Part shown: positions 1 to 9,677 of the stretch, one piece after another
Numbering within the stretch: position 1 is the stretch's first letter
Layout of the letters: each line of letters begins with the position of its first letter
Source of the DNA: Cellulomonas terrae
GTDB lineage: Bacteria > Actinomycetota > Actinomycetes > Actinomycetales > Cellulomonadaceae
DNA length: 64,000 nucleotides
NCBI RefSeq assembly: GCF_007990265.1
Contig: NZ_BJWH01000002.1
Span: 1 to 64,000 of the forward strand
Direction of reading: 5' to 3'
Translations under genes and position numbers: made by a program
Notes under the pieces: model-generated
The model's input: only the letters and a program-made list of their open reading frames with translations
Databases searched by the model: none
Told to the model about the DNA's origin: nothing

Positions 1-1
1 C

Positions 2-3000
2 TCGTCGCTGGCCGGTCGGCTGACCCGCGTCGGGGTGTCCGACGCGGGCCGAGCCGAGCGGCTGCTCGCGGACGCCGCCCTCCTGCAGGTGGTCGAGGCA
101 CCTGCCGACCTGCTGATCCCGCCCCTGGCCGACGTCGCCGACCCCGACCAGGCACTGCTGGCGCTCGCGAAGCTCGCCGGAGCGGTCGTCGGGGACCCCG
201 GGCTGCTGGAGCTGCTGCGCGGCATCCTCGAGGAGGACGGTGCGCCGCGCGCGCGGCTGCTCGCCGTCGTCGGCGCGTCCGTCGCCCTCGGGGACACGCT
301 GGTCGCGCACCCCGACACGCTGCGGGTGCTCGTCGACGACGTGCCAGGAACGGGCGTCCCCGTCGCCGAGGTCCGGGCCGAGCTCCTCGCGGCGGTCGGC
401 GCCGACCCGGAGGCGGAGGTCCCGGTGGCGACGCTCGGCGGAGCGCCGGGGACGGACGCGATGCGGTTGGCCTACCGGACCCGGCTCCTGCGGATCGCGG
501 CCACCGACCTCACGAGCACCGACCCCCTGAGCCGCCTCCCGGGGGTCGCGGCCGCGCTCGCGGACCTCGCGGGTGCCGCGCTGGAGTCGGCGCTCGCGCT
601 CGCCCGCGCCGATCTCGACGACCACGGTCTCGGTGTCCGGCTCGCGGTGATCGGCATGGGCAAGGGCGGCGGGCGCGAGCTCAACTACGTCAGCGACGTG
701 GACGTCATCTACGTGGCCGAGCCGGTCGACGGGGTCGACGAGGCCGAGGCGCTCGCCGCGGCGTCGCGGCTCGCGGCGGGCCTCGCGCGGGTGTGCTCGA
801 CGCCGTCGGGCGAGCCGGCGCTGTGGCCGGTCGACGCGGCCCTGCGCCCCGAGGGCAAGGACGGGCCGCTGGTCCGCACGATCGCGAGCCACAAGGTGTA
901 CTACGAGCGCTGGGCCAAGACGTGGGAGTTCCAGGCGCTGCTCAAGGCGCGGCCGCTGGCGGGCGACGAGGCGCTCGGGCTGGAGTACGTCGCGATGACG
1001 CAGCCGTTCGTGTGGAGCGCGGTGACGCGCGAGCACTTCGTGGAGGACTCGCAGGCCATGCGCCGACGGGTCGAGGGGCACGTGCCCGCCGCGGAGGCGG
1101 ACCGGCAGCTCAAGCTCGGGGTCGGCGGCCTGCGGGACGTGGAGTTCACGGTCCAGCTCCTCCAGCTGGTGCACGGGCGGGCGGACGAGTCGATCCGCAG
1201 CTCGAGCACGCTGACGGCGCTCGCCGCGCTCGCCGCCGGCGGGTACGTCGGGCGCAACCATGCGGCACAGCTGGCTGTCTGCTACCGCCTCCTGCGCGTG
1301 CTGGAGCACCGGATCCAGCTCCACCGGCTGCGCCGCACGCACCTCCTGCCTACGGCGGAGCAGGACCTGCGCCGGCTCGCACGCTCGATCGGCATGCGCG
1401 CCGAGGGTGCCGAGGGGCTGCTCGAACGCTGGCGAGCCACCCGCCGCGAGGTGCGCGGACTGCACGAGGAGCTCTTCTACCGACCGCTGCTGCCCGCGAC
1501 CGCGCAGCTGTCCACCGCGGAGGCGAGCCTCGCCCCGGAGGCCGCCAAGGCCCGGCTCTCGGCCATCGGCTACACCGACCCGGCCGGCGCCATGCGCCAC
1601 ATCGCGGCGCTGACCGAGGGGGTGTCCCGACGCGCGTCGATCCAGCGGCAGCTGCTCCCGGTGATGCTCGGATGGTTCGCGGACGGCGCCGACCCCGACG
1701 GTGGCCTGCTGGCGTTCCGTCGGCTGTCCGACGAGCTGGGCACCACCCACTGGTACCTCAAGCTGCTCCGGGACTCCGGCACCGCGGCCCGCCGGCTCGC
1801 GCAGGTGCTGTCGACGTCGCGCTACGTCGCGGACGCCCTCACGAGGTCGCCAGAGTCGGTCACGTGGCTGGCCGACGACGCCGACCTCGTGCCCCGCACC
1901 TTCGAGCGCCTCACCGCCGAGGCGGACGCGATCCTCACGCGGTCCGACGAGCCGGTGCCGGCGGTCACCGCCCTGCGCGGGCTGCGGCGCCGGGAGCTGG
2001 CGCGGACCGCCGCCGCCGACGTGCTCGGCGTCGTCACCGGGGAGCGGGCGTCGCGGAGCCTGAGCGTCGCGGCGGACGTCGTCCTGGTCGGTGCCCTGCG
2101 CGTGTCGGAGTGGGAGGCGCGTGCGGACAAGGGCCTGGAGACGAGCCCGACGCGGCTGCTCGTCGTCGCGATGGGCCGGTGGGGCGGTGGGGAGATGGGC
2201 TACTCCTCCGACGCCGACGTGCTCTTCGTGCACGACCCCGTCGAGGGCGCGGACCCGCAGGCGGCGCAGGAGTTCGCGCTCCACGTGGCGACGAAGCTGC
2301 GCACGCTGCTGGGGACCGTCGGGCCGGAACCGACACTGGAGGTCGACGCCGACCTGCGTCCGGAGGGGCGCAACGGGCCCCTCGCGCGGTCGTTCGACTC
2401 CTATGCCGAGTACTACGAGCGCTGGTCCTCGCCGTGGGAGAGCCAGGCGCTGCTGCGGGCCCGCCCCGTGGCCGGCGACGACGAGCTCGGGATGCGGTTC
2501 CTGCGGCTGATCGACCCGTTGCGCTACCCGGCCGGGGGCGTCGAGCCGGCGGTCGAGCGGGAGGTGCGCCGCATCAAGGCGCGGGTCGAGTCCGAGCGGC
2601 TGCCGCGAGGCGTGGAGCCGGCCCGGCACCTCAAGCTGGGCCGCGGTGGCATCGCCGACGTCGAGTGGACCGTCCAGCTCCTCCAGCTCCAGCACGCCTA
2701 CGAGGTGCCCGAGCTGCGGACCACCGCCACGCTCGCCGCGCTCGACGCCGCCACCGCGGCCGGCCTCCTCGACGCCGACGACGCGCGGGTGCTGAGCGAG
2801 GCGTGGCTCCTGGCGAGCCGGTTGCGGGACGCGAACGTGCTGTGGAGCGGACGCGGGGGAGCGCATGCGGACGTCCTGCCGCACGACCGGCAGGCGCTCG
2901 CGGGGCTGGCACGTGTCGTCGGGTATCCCGCGGGGTCCGGCGGGGAGCTCGAGCAGGACTACCTGCGGGCCGCGCGGCGGGCGCGTGCCGTCGTCGAGCG

Positions 3001-3016
3001 CGTCTTCTACGGCTGA
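2..3016 (+). CDS. glnE: Bifunctional glutamine synthetase adenylyltransferase/deadenylase, 5'-truncated by window
   Basis: GlnE adds AMP to, or removes it from, a tyrosine of dodecameric glutamine synthetase, tuning it to nitrogen status in the cytoplasm. The protein has two nucleotidyltransferase halves. The first has a glycine-rich stretch (GMGKGGG) followed by SDVDVIYV near bases 655-715; the second has AMGRWGGG followed by SDADVLFV near 2168-2230. These are the paired G-x-D-x-D sites of the family. The frame is open to the left edge and reads SSLAGRLTRVG before the GTG at 35, which looks like genuine N-terminal sequence, so the true start lies just outside the window. About 1004 residues are visible, close to the usual full length. 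The 3' end overlaps the convergent permease gene by 10 bases. Its likely target, GlnA, lies at 13603-15027. Confidence 0.96.
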   Translation, partial: SSLAGRLTRVGVSDAGRAERLLADAALLQVVEAPADLLIPPLADVADPDQALLALAKLAGAVVGDPGLLELLRGILEEDGAPRARLLAVVGASVALGDTLVAHPDTLRVLVDDVPGTGVPVAEVRAELLAAVGADPEAEVPVATLGGAPGTDAMRLAYRTRLLRIAATDLTSTDPLSRLPGVAAALADLAGAALESALALARADLDDHGLGVRLAVIGMGKGGGRELNYVSDVDVIYVAEPVDGVDEAEALAAASRLAAGLARVCSTPSGEPALWPVDAALRPEGKDGPLVRTIASHKVYYERWAKTWEFQALLKARPLAGDEALGLEYVAMTQPFVWSAVTREHFVEDSQAMRRRVEGHVPAAEADRQLKLGVGGLRDVEFTVQLLQLVHGRADESIRSSSTLTALAALAAGGYVGRNHAAQLAVCYRLLRVLEHRIQLHRLRRTHLLPTAEQDLRRLARSIGMRAEGAEGLLERWRATRREVRGLHEELFYRPLLPATAQLSTAEASLAPEAAKARLSAIGYTDPAGAMRHIAALTEGVSRRASIQRQLLPVMLGWFADGADPDGGLLAFRRLSDELGTTHWYLKLLRDSGTAARRLAQVLSTSRYVADALTRSPESVTWLADDADLVPRTFERLTAEADAILTRSDEPVPAVTALRGLRRRELARTAAADVLGVVTGERASRSLSVAADVVLVGALRVSEWEARADKGLETSPTRLLVVAMGRWGGGEMGYSSDADVLFVHDPVEGADPQAAQEFALHVATKLRTLLGTVGPEPTLEVDADLRPEGRNGPLARSFDSYAEYYERWSSPWESQALLRARPVAGDDELGMRFLRLIDPLRYPAGGVEPAVEREVRRIKARVESERLPRGVEPARHLKLGRGGIADVEWTVQLLQLQHAYEVPELRTTATLAALDAATAAGLLDADDARVLSEAWLLASRLRDANVLWSGRGGAHADVLPHDRQALAGLARVVGYPAGSGGELEQDYLRAARRARAVVERVFYG

Positions 3017-4200
3017 CCGGCCGGGCGGTCCGGCGGGCTGTCGTGCTCGTCCTCGTCCTCGTCCTCCGGCACGTCCACCCAGCCGCGCTTCCGTCGCATC
3101 TCCTGCTCGTCCTCGCGGAGCAGCTCGTCGTCGACGAGGTCGTGCCGGCGGACGTACGTCGAGGAGACGGCCTGGATCGTCGCGGCGACCGGCAGGGCGA
3201 GGAACGCCCCGATCGGGCCGAAGACGGCACCGAACGCGATCACCGCGAGGAACGAGATCGCCGGGTTGATCTCGAGCGACCGTGCCGACACCTTGGGGGA
3301 GAAGATCAGGTTCTCCACCTGCTGGTAGCCGAGGATGAACGCCAGCGTGAGCAGGCCCTTGACGGGATCGACGGCGAGCGCCACCGCGATGGGCAGCGCG
3401 CCTCCGATGTAGGTGCCGATGGTGGGCACGAACTGCGACACCACACCCGTGAACGCCGCGAGGGGCAGGGCGTACGGGATCCCGAGGATCGTCAGGAAGA
3501 TGAACGTGAAGACGGTCGACAGGGCTGCGAGCACGATGCGCGAGTTGATGAAGTCGGCGACCTTCTCCTGCGACACCTCCCACAGGCGCAGCACCTCGCG
3601 CTGCCGGGCGGGGGCGAGGAGCCGGCAGATCGCCGCCCGGAGCTTCGGGCCGGCGCTCGCCATGTAGTACACGACCAGCAGGATGGCGCTGGCGGTGAAC
3701 AGCCCGCCGAGGATCGTCGACCCGAGGCCGATCAGGCCCGGCGCCAGCTGCTGCCAGTTCTCGCTCAGCCCGGCGAGCAGGTCGTCGGCCTCCGGCATCT
3801 CCACGGGGAACCGCTGCGTGACCCAGTCGACGAGCTGCTCGTAGTACTCGGGCAGCGACTGGACGAGCTCGATGACCTGCGTGACGAACAGCCCCCCGAA
3901 CAGCGCGATCACCGCGAGGATGCCCACCAGCGAGGTGATCATCACCAGGCCCGTGGCGCGCGTGCGCCGCAGGCCGCGGGCCACCAGCCAGCGGATCGGC
4001 GGCTCCATCGCCAGTGCCAGGAACCACGAGATCACCACGATGAAGATGACGTTGCCCAGCAGCGACAGCGCTCGCCACGTCGCGAGCCCGAGGAACACCG
4101 CGATCCCGGTCATCAGCAGCGCGCGGGGGAGCCACTCCGGGGGCTTGCGGGGATCGCGGCGAACCACGCCCGTCGTGCGTGTCGCAGGGCTGTCGGACAT
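3007..4200 (-). CDS. AI-2E family transporter (PerM-type permease)
   Basis: A 397-residue polytopic membrane protein of the AI-2E/PerM family. Members are called AI-2 exporters or sodium/proton-coupled permeases, but the substrate of most is unknown. Hydrophobic segments begin around residue 28 (LLMTGIAVFLGLATWRAL), and the C-terminal half carries the family's conserved membrane core (FTGVVSQFVPTIGTYIGGALP, then FILGYQQVENLIFSP). The tail is acidic with a run of Asp/Glu and is cytoplasmic by prediction. ATG 4200 follows a purine-rich GGGGGAAA. The stop overlaps the end of glnE by 10 bases in convergent orientation with no room for a separate terminator. Confidence 0.88.
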   Translation of the reverse strand: MSDSPATRTTGVVRRDPRKPPEWLPRALLMTGIAVFLGLATWRALSLLGNVIFIVVISWFLALAMEPPIRWLVARGLRRTRATGLVMITSLVGILAVIALFGGLFVTQVIELVQSLPEYYEQLVDWVTQRFPVEMPEADDLLAGLSENWQQLAPGLIGLGSTILGGLFTASAILLVVYYMASAGPKLRAAICRLLAPARQREVLRLWEVSQEKVADFINSRIVLAALSTVFTFIFLTILGIPYALPLAAFTGVVSQFVPTIGTYIGGALPIAVALAVDPVKGLLTLAFILGYQQVENLIFSPKVSARSLEINPAISFLAVIAFGAVFGPIGAFLALPVAATIQAVSSTYVRRHDLVDDELLREDEQEMRRKRGWVDVPEDEDEDEHDSPPDRPAGQP

Positions 4201-4392
4201 CGGTTTCCCCCGTGCGGGCGGGCGAGCGGGCTCGCGGGCGGCGTTCGTCTCGGGAGGCACCGTACCGGTCGCCGTGGCGCGCCGCCGGGCTCCCGCGCCG
4301 TGCCGGTGGGAGCCCGCCTCTCGCGCTCTGAGCAGCGCAACTGCCATGCTCGGCGGGTACCTGCATGTCGGACATGTCGGGAGGGCACTGTC

Positions 4393-5994
4393 GTGGTCGA
4401 GAACAAGCCGTCGCCCCGCAAGCCGCGCCGTACCGGCGCCGAGCCGCCGGACCCGTCGGCGGCGGCCACGGCCGACGAGCCGACCGAGACGCCCGACACG
4501 TCGTCGCCCTACGTGACCCCGGACGACCAGACCCCGGACGACACGGGGCCGTCGGACGCGGTGGAGGCGCAGGACGACCGGACCGACCCGAACGACACCG
4601 AGGAGATCCCGACGAGCATCGACGTCGAGGTGCCCGCCTCGTCGCCGACGGAGGACCGTGCCGTCCTGCTGGCGCGCCTCCAGCTCCTCGAGACGGAGAA
4701 CGCGCGCCTGCGCGCGGCCGCGACCGTCCCGCCGCCTGCGCCCGCAGCGCCGCGTCCCCGCCGCAAGGTGGGCCGCTCGACGGCCGCCGTGGTCCTGATC
4801 CTGATCGGTGCGCTGCTCGCTCCGGTGGCGGTGGTGGGCAGCTGGGCGCGCGGGCTGGTGGTGGACACGGACCGGTACGTCGACACGGTGGCGCCGATCG
4901 CGGAGGACCCGCTGGTGCAGTCGGCCGTGGCGAACCGGATCACGCTCGCGGTCGTGGACGCGCTGAACGTCGAGCAGCTGACCACGCAGGCGACCGACGC
5001 GGTGGCGGGGCTGGACCTGCCGCCCCTGGTCGGTCAGGCGGTCACCTCCCTGCAGGCGCCGCTGCAGGAGGCGATCACCGGGTTCATCCGCAAGAACGTC
5101 ACCAGGATCGTCAGCTCGGACGCGTTCGAGAACACCTGGGAACAGGCCAACCGGGCCGCGCACGAGCAGATCGTGGCCACTCTGCGCGGGGACCCGGACG
5201 CCCTGGCGCAGATCAGCGACAGCGGACAGCTCACGCTCGACATCACGCCGATCATCGAGGAGGTCAAGACGTCCCTGGCAGCGGCGGGCTTCACGCTGGT
5301 CGAGCGGATCCCGACCATCACCGTGACCTTCCCGATCGCGTCCAGCGCCGACCTCGTGCGGCTGCAGAGCGCGTACCGGCTGATCGACATCGTCGGCGGG
5401 CTGCTGCCGTACCTGTCGCTGGCGCTGCTCGCCGCTGGCGTCCTGGCCGCCCAGCACCGGTCGCGGGCGCTGGTCGTGGCAGGGCTGTCGCTGGCCGGGG
5501 CGATGCTGCTGCTCGGCGTCGGCCTGGCCGTCGGCAGGTCGGTGTACGCGAGCTCACTGCCACCCGAGGTGCAGCGCGTCGACACCGCCGTGTCGATCTA
5601 CGACCAGTTCGTCTCCCTGCTGCGCATCCAGCTGCGGGTCGCCCTGGTGCTCGGTCTGCTCCTGGCGGTCATCGCGTTCGTCGCGGGCGGCACGACGGCG
5701 GCCCGGCAGCTGCGCGCGTCGGCCTCACGGGCGTCGGCGTCGCTGCGGTCCGCGGGCGACCGCCGCGGCATCAGCACCGGACCGGTCGGGGTGTGGCTCG
5801 ACCAGCAGCGCACCCTCGTGCGCGTCGTGGTGATCTCCCTGGCCGCCCTCGCGCTCGTGCTCGCCGACCGGCTCACGCCCACGTATGTGATCGCAGTGTT
5901 CGTCGTCGCCCTGCTGGTCCTCGGCCTGGCGACCCTGGCCGCCCGACCGCGCGACGCCACGACCGTGGACGAGGAGGACGCCGTCCTCGTCTGA
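4393..5994 (+). CDS. Large membrane protein with disordered acidic N-terminus, function unknown
   Basis: A 533-residue protein. Residues 1-95 are hydrophilic and rich in Asp, Pro, Thr and Glu, followed by a short Leu/Glu/Arg helix that could form a coiled coil and a Pro/Ala linker. A membrane segment near residues 129-152 leads to a region of about 180 residues predicted outside the membrane. Three more hydrophobic segments lie near 335-420 and two at the C-terminus. It resembles conserved actinobacterial integral membrane proteins with no assigned role; I cannot name a function. Start GTG 4393 is preceded by GGGAGGG at 4379-4385 with about 8 bases spacing. It is transcribed away from the permease and ends 7 bases before the convergent DUF4173 gene. 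Confidence 0.8.
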   Translation: MVENKPSPRKPRRTGAEPPDPSAAATADEPTETPDTSSPYVTPDDQTPDDTGPSDAVEAQDDRTDPNDTEEIPTSIDVEVPASSPTEDRAVLLARLQLLETENARLRAAATVPPPAPAAPRPRRKVGRSTAAVVLILIGALLAPVAVVGSWARGLVVDTDRYVDTVAPIAEDPLVQSAVANRITLAVVDALNVEQLTTQATDAVAGLDLPPLVGQAVTSLQAPLQEAITGFIRKNVTRIVSSDAFENTWEQANRAAHEQIVATLRGDPDALAQISDSGQLTLDITPIIEEVKTSLAAAGFTLVERIPTITVTFPIASSADLVRLQSAYRLIDIVGGLLPYLSLALLAAGVLAAQHRSRALVVAGLSLAGAMLLLGVGLAVGRSVYASSLPPEVQRVDTAVSIYDQFVSLLRIQLRVALVLGLLLAVIAFVAGGTTAARQLRASASRASASLRSAGDRRGISTGPVGVWLDQQRTLVRVVVISLAALALVLADRLTPTYVIAVFVVALLVLGLATLAARPRDATTVDEEDAVLV

Positions 5995-6001
5995 CCGCGG
6001 C

Positions 6002-7546
6002 TCACCGGTCGGACGTGCACCACCGGTCGCTGTCGGGCTGCTCGGTCGCCAGGACCTGGGCGGCGCGCTCCCGGCCGAGGTTCCAGTCAGCGATGCCCGT
6101 GGACGTCGCGACGGCGGCCGTCGCGAGCAGGCAGCGGCGCAGCGCCGGCTCGCCCTCGATCTGGTCGAACGCCGGGACGGCGTCCGCGGACAACCCCGCG
6201 AGGTAGTCCGCGTCCAACGTCGACTCCAGGTCGGCCGTGGTGTTGTGGCGGACGATCTGCGCGTCCGGGTTGACCAGCGCGAGGCCGAGCATCGCGACGC
6301 CCACCACTTGGAGCACGGCCCGCGGCAGCCAGGCGCCGCGCCACCGGACTCCCGCGACGAGCAGCAGGACGAAGATCGCGGCGAGCGCGATCTCCGTGAC
6401 GGACACGACGATCCTGAGCCGGGTGAGCCCGAACGCCTCGACGTACAGGTCCATCCGGCGCAGGGCGGACGCGACGACGCCCAGGGTGCCCACGCACAGG
6501 GTGCCGAGCGCCAACCGGGACATCAGCAGGTCTCTCGGGGTCTCGCGGGGCGCCCGTCGCGCGGCGACCGCGACGACGACGAGGGTGAGGACGGTGACGG
6601 CCACGAGCTGGGCGAAGCCCTCCCGTGCGTACTCGGCGTACGTGAGGCCCTCGGTCTCCAGCACGTGCCGGTGCCCGCCGAGCAGGGCGCCGACCTGGAC
6701 CAGCACGAACAGCAGGACCAGCGTGTCGAGGGCGAGCACCGGGAGGAGCCACTCCCCGCGCTTCGCGGCCGGACGCGGTGCCAGCCGGGCGTCGGACCAG
6801 CTGGGCGGCGCGAGCGCGAGGTGCGCGAGAGCCGCCGCGACGACGGCCGCCAGCACGCCGACCACGACCTGGCCGGGCACGAGCTCCGCGTCGACGCGTG
6901 GCATGAGCCGGGCGAAGACGCGGTCGGAGCTGGCGAACAGGAACCCGAACACCAGGAGCAGTCCCACGGTGATCGCGACGCTGCGCAGCGCGACCAGCAG
7001 CTGCCCGCGACGCGAGCCGCTGAGGGTCTCCACGCCCTTGGCGACCCACGGCATCGCCCGGACGGTGCCCGCAGCCCACGTCAACGGTGCGAGCACGGCG
7101 GCCGGTGCCGACCGGGCCGACGTCACCGCGACGACGCCGGTCCACGCGGCCACGAGCGCGCACAGGACGACGACCCAGCCCGCGTCGCGCACGGCGACGA
7201 CGGCGAAGAGCGCGATCGACAGCGCAGCGGTGACCAGGTCGTTCACGTCGCGTCGACGGAAGAGCGCCGGGGCGGCCGCCGCCCACACGACGAGGCCGAT
7301 CAGCGCGGCGCCGAGTCCCGGCCGGTGACCGACGAGCAGGACGCCACCGAGGACGCCGACCACGGCGCACAGGACCAGCGTGCTGGTCGCGACAGGCTGT
7401 CGCCGCCCGGCCCAGAACGCGACCAGGACGCGTGCGAGCCGCCCCGCCTCACGGGGGACGGGAACGCCGCGGCCCGCCACCCAGGAGGGTGGCGGGCCGG
7501 GGAGTGCAGTGGTGTCAGAGGGTGTCGGTGCTCCGCTGTCGCTCAT
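6002..7546 (-). CDS. DUF4173/DUF4153-type polytopic membrane protein
   Basis: A 514-residue protein with about ten hydrophobic segments and a charged C-terminal domain of about 75 residues. The layout and the HNTTADLESTLDADYLAGL stretch near the C-terminus match the DUF4153/DUF4173 family of membrane proteins of unknown function. ATG 7546 was preferred to the upstream ATG at 7564 because TAGCGT ends 7 bases before it. A strong hairpin lies inside the first 80 bases of the reading frame. Pectate lyase ends 118 bases upstream in the same direction, so read-through from that gene is possible but probably limited. Confidence 0.83.
   Translation of the reverse strand: MSDSGAPTPSDTTALPGPPPSWVAGRGVPVPREAGRLARVLVAFWAGRRQPVATSTLVLCAVVGVLGGVLLVGHRPGLGAALIGLVVWAAAAPALFRRRDVNDLVTAALSIALFAVVAVRDAGWVVVLCALVAAWTGVVAVTSARSAPAAVLAPLTWAAGTVRAMPWVAKGVETLSGSRRGQLLVALRSVAITVGLLLVFGFLFASSDRVFARLMPRVDAELVPGQVVVGVLAAVVAAALAHLALAPPSWSDARLAPRPAAKRGEWLLPVLALDTLVLLFVLVQVGALLGGHRHVLETEGLTYAEYAREGFAQLVAVTVLTLVVVAVAARRAPRETPRDLLMSRLALGTLCVGTLGVVASALRRMDLYVEAFGLTRLRIVVSVTEIALAAIFVLLLVAGVRWRGAWLPRAVLQVVGVAMLGLALVNPDAQIVRHNTTADLESTLDADYLAGLSADAVPAFDQIEGEPALRRCLLATAAVATSTGIADWNLGRERAAQVLATEQPDSDRWCTSDR
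7471..7498 (-). terminator. Terminator-like hairpin inside the 5' end of the DUF4173 gene
   Basis: A perfect 12-base stem, GGCCCGCCACCC at 7471-7482 with its complement at 7487-7498, and a 4-base AGGA loop. It lies 49-76 bases into the DUF4173 reading frame and encodes a Pro-rich stretch. There is no following T run. It could stop transcripts arriving from the pectate lyase gene or shape translation of the DUF4173 message. Confidence 0.4.
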
Positions 7547-7553
7547 GGACGAC

Positions 7554-7559
7554 ACGCTA
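7554..7559 (-). promoter_or_regulatory. -10-like box TAGCGT, DUF4173 gene
   Basis: TAGCGT on the minus strand ends 7 bases before ATG 7546 and no ribosome-binding site intervenes. This spacing puts the transcription start on or next to the start codon (leaderless). Confidence 0.45.
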
Positions 7560-7664
7560 GGCATCGCCCATCTCTGCACGTCAGCGACTTGGGCGAGGGT
7601 CCGGTGCACGTTGTGTGCAGTGGCGACGAGACCCTCCACAACTGGCTCCCAGCGCGCGCACAGG

Positions 7665-9647
7665 TCAGCGCCGCACCGTCACCACGCGTTCAGCGGTGGG
7701 GGTGCTCCCGGCGTCGTTGCTGAGCACCGCGACGAACCGGTACGTGCCCGGCTCGAGGCCGGTCACGACGGTCCGGACGGTCTGACGCCGTGGGGTCGCA
7801 GCCACGAGCTCCTGCTCGTCGACCAGCACCCCGTCGCGGTAGAGCGCGTAGTGCGTCGCGTTGGTGCCCCACCAGAGACTGGTGGTGACCGTGAACGAGC
7901 CGTCACCGTCGCGGTTGTCGTCCGACAGGACCGCGACAGCGGGCGACGCGTCCTTGACGACGACGGTGTGGGGGCGCGAGGTGCTCGTGCCGTACGGGTT
8001 GAGCAGCTCGACGACGTAGGTGTAGGTCCCGTTCACCTTGCCGGTGACCGGGAACCGCACCGTCTGGCGCCGCGGCGTCGTGCCGGTGAGCCACTCGGCG
8101 TCGACGAGCGCGCCGTTCTCGTAGAGCTTCGCGACCGTGGCGTTCTGGCCCCAGTAGAGGTTCGCGGTGACCGTGTAGGACCCGTCGAACAGCCCCGTTC
8201 CCTGGCCGTTGTCGTCGGAGAGCACCGCGACGCCGGGTGCGGCGGTGGCCACCGGGGTTCCCGAGGAGAGCACTCCCGCGCCTGCCGAGGCTCGCACGAG
8301 GGCGGGGACGTCCTCGACCGGGTCGAGCGTGTAGTCGTAGACGTCGGCGGGGCTCCATCGCGCTGTCGGAGCGAGCGGCACGGGTGCCGTCGCGTTGAAC
8401 GCCGCGAGGAGGTCGGTCGGCTCACCGTTCACGGTCGAGCCGGTCTCGAACAGCTGGGTGCCGGCCCAGCGCGTGATGATGCGTCCGGGGTCGACGCCCG
8501 GCGCGAGCTCGAACGCGTTGTTCTCGGCGTAGATGCTCGACTCGATACCGGCGCCCCAGTAGTACTGGAACAGCCCCTCCTGGGTCTGCGTGTACAGGTT
8601 GTCGTAGAGGTGCACGTCGCCGAACCGCACGCGCGGTGCCCGCTGGCCGATGTCGACCCAGTGGTTGTGGTGCAGCGTCACCCTGTGCTGGCCGCGGTCC
8701 TGGAGCCGGGAGTCCGACGAGCCGATGAGCTCGGTCTTGTCGTGGTTCTCGAGCCTGTTGTAGCTCACCGTCACCAGGTCGGAGCCGTGCGTGATGTCGA
8801 GCAGGCCGTCGTGCGTCTCGAACGGCCGGCCGAACACCACCGGCAGCGCCGAGTGCGGGTGTGCGCCGTCGTGGAACGTGTTGTGGTCCACCCACACGCT
8901 CGTCGACGTCCACACCGAGACGTTGTCGTAGGCGGAGTTCCAGTTGCCGACGGCCGTGTCGGTCGGGTCCCACACCGGGAAGCAGTCGTACGCGTCGGCG
9001 ATCGTCAGGTTCCGCACGATGACGTTGTGCGCGTCGCGGATCCGCACGCTGGCGCCCACGATCGCCGCGTCGTCGCCGACACCGACCAGCGTGACGTTGG
9101 AGCCGACGTGCTGCAGCGTCGTCGCCGCCTGCACGGCCGCCGCGGCGATGCGGGCAGTCTCGAGGGGTCCGCTGGGCCTGACCTTGCCCCACGGCCCGGC
9201 CGGGTCGTAGTACGCGATGTAGTCGGCCATGCGGAACGGCTTCCCGGTGTCGGACACCGTGACCTGCCGGGCGAAGTCGTCGCAGGTCGCCGGGTCGAAG
9301 GCGGTGATGGTGCCCGTGACGTAGATGATGCGGGGAACCGTGTTCGTCCGTGCGTCCGTCTGGCTGCCGCCGGGCTTGCCGGCGAGGGCGTCGCGCAGCT
9401 CCTGCCAGGTGTCGACGACGTACACCTGGGAGGGATCGGCAGCGGCGCCTCCGGTGGTGCCGGTGGCGACCGTCGGCTTGCCGTCGGGGACGGTCGGTCC
9501 CTCATAGGAGGCCCACCCGTCGCCGGGCGGGAGGACCTCGCGACCGAGGTCGACGGCAGGGGGCGGGGGAGCGGCGCTCGCGGCCGTGGAGGGGAGCAGC
9601 AGGGCTCCTGCGGCGAGCGTGACGACGAGGGTGTGACGAGCTCTCAT
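7665..9647 (-). CDS. Secreted pectate lyase (PL1 family) with two C-terminal Ig-like modules
   Basis: A 660-residue exported enzyme predicted to cleave pectin or polygalacturonate by beta-elimination. Residues 1-26 form a signal peptide ending ASA. The PL1 parallel beta-helix spans roughly 70-450 and shows the family signatures VWVDHNTFHD (251-260) and RAPRVRFGD (336-344), which carry the catalytic Arg and metal-site context. Two homologous modules of about 90 residues follow at 473-565 and 571-660. Each starts VAVLSDDN, continues with L(Y/W)WG-NAT and ends with a Gly-Thr-Tyr strand; similar modules accompany chitinases and other secreted glycan-active enzymes. ATG 9647 follows AAGGACG. A 12-bp palindrome upstream suggests LacI-family control by a sugar. 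No sugar transporter or LacI gene is adjacent. Confidence 0.9.
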   Translation of the reverse strand: MRARHTLVVTLAAGALLLPSTAASAAPPPPAVDLGREVLPPGDGWASYEGPTVPDGKPTVATGTTGGAAADPSQVYVVDTWQELRDALAGKPGGSQTDARTNTVPRIIYVTGTITAFDPATCDDFARQVTVSDTGKPFRMADYIAYYDPAGPWGKVRPSGPLETARIAAAAVQAATTLQHVGSNVTLVGVGDDAAIVGASVRIRDAHNVIVRNLTIADAYDCFPVWDPTDTAVGNWNSAYDNVSVWTSTSVWVDHNTFHDGAHPHSALPVVFGRPFETHDGLLDITHGSDLVTVSYNRLENHDKTELIGSSDSRLQDRGQHRVTLHHNHWVDIGQRAPRVRFGDVHLYDNLYTQTQEGLFQYYWGAGIESSIYAENNAFELAPGVDPGRIITRWAGTQLFETGSTVNGEPTDLLAAFNATAPVPLAPTARWSPADVYDYTLDPVEDVPALVRASAGAGVLSSGTPVATAAPGVAVLSDDNGQGTGLFDGSYTVTANLYWGQNATVAKLYENGALVDAEWLTGTTPRRQTVRFPVTGKVNGTYTYVVELLNPYGTSTSRPHTVVVKDASPAVAVLSDDNRDGDGSFTVTTSLWWGTNATHYALYRDGVLVDEQELVAATPRRQTVRTVVTGLEPGTYRFVAVLSNDAGSTPTAERVVTVRR

Positions 9648-9677
9648 GAGACGTCCTTGTCTCCGACAGGTGGGTGA

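Noticed and set aside
793..5994. 1733-codon open frame running through glnE and the next gene
   Set aside because: Its first two thirds are Arg/Ala/Gly-rich shadow sequence antiparallel or out of frame to glnE and the permease; only the part from GTG 4393 reads like a protein and is annotated.
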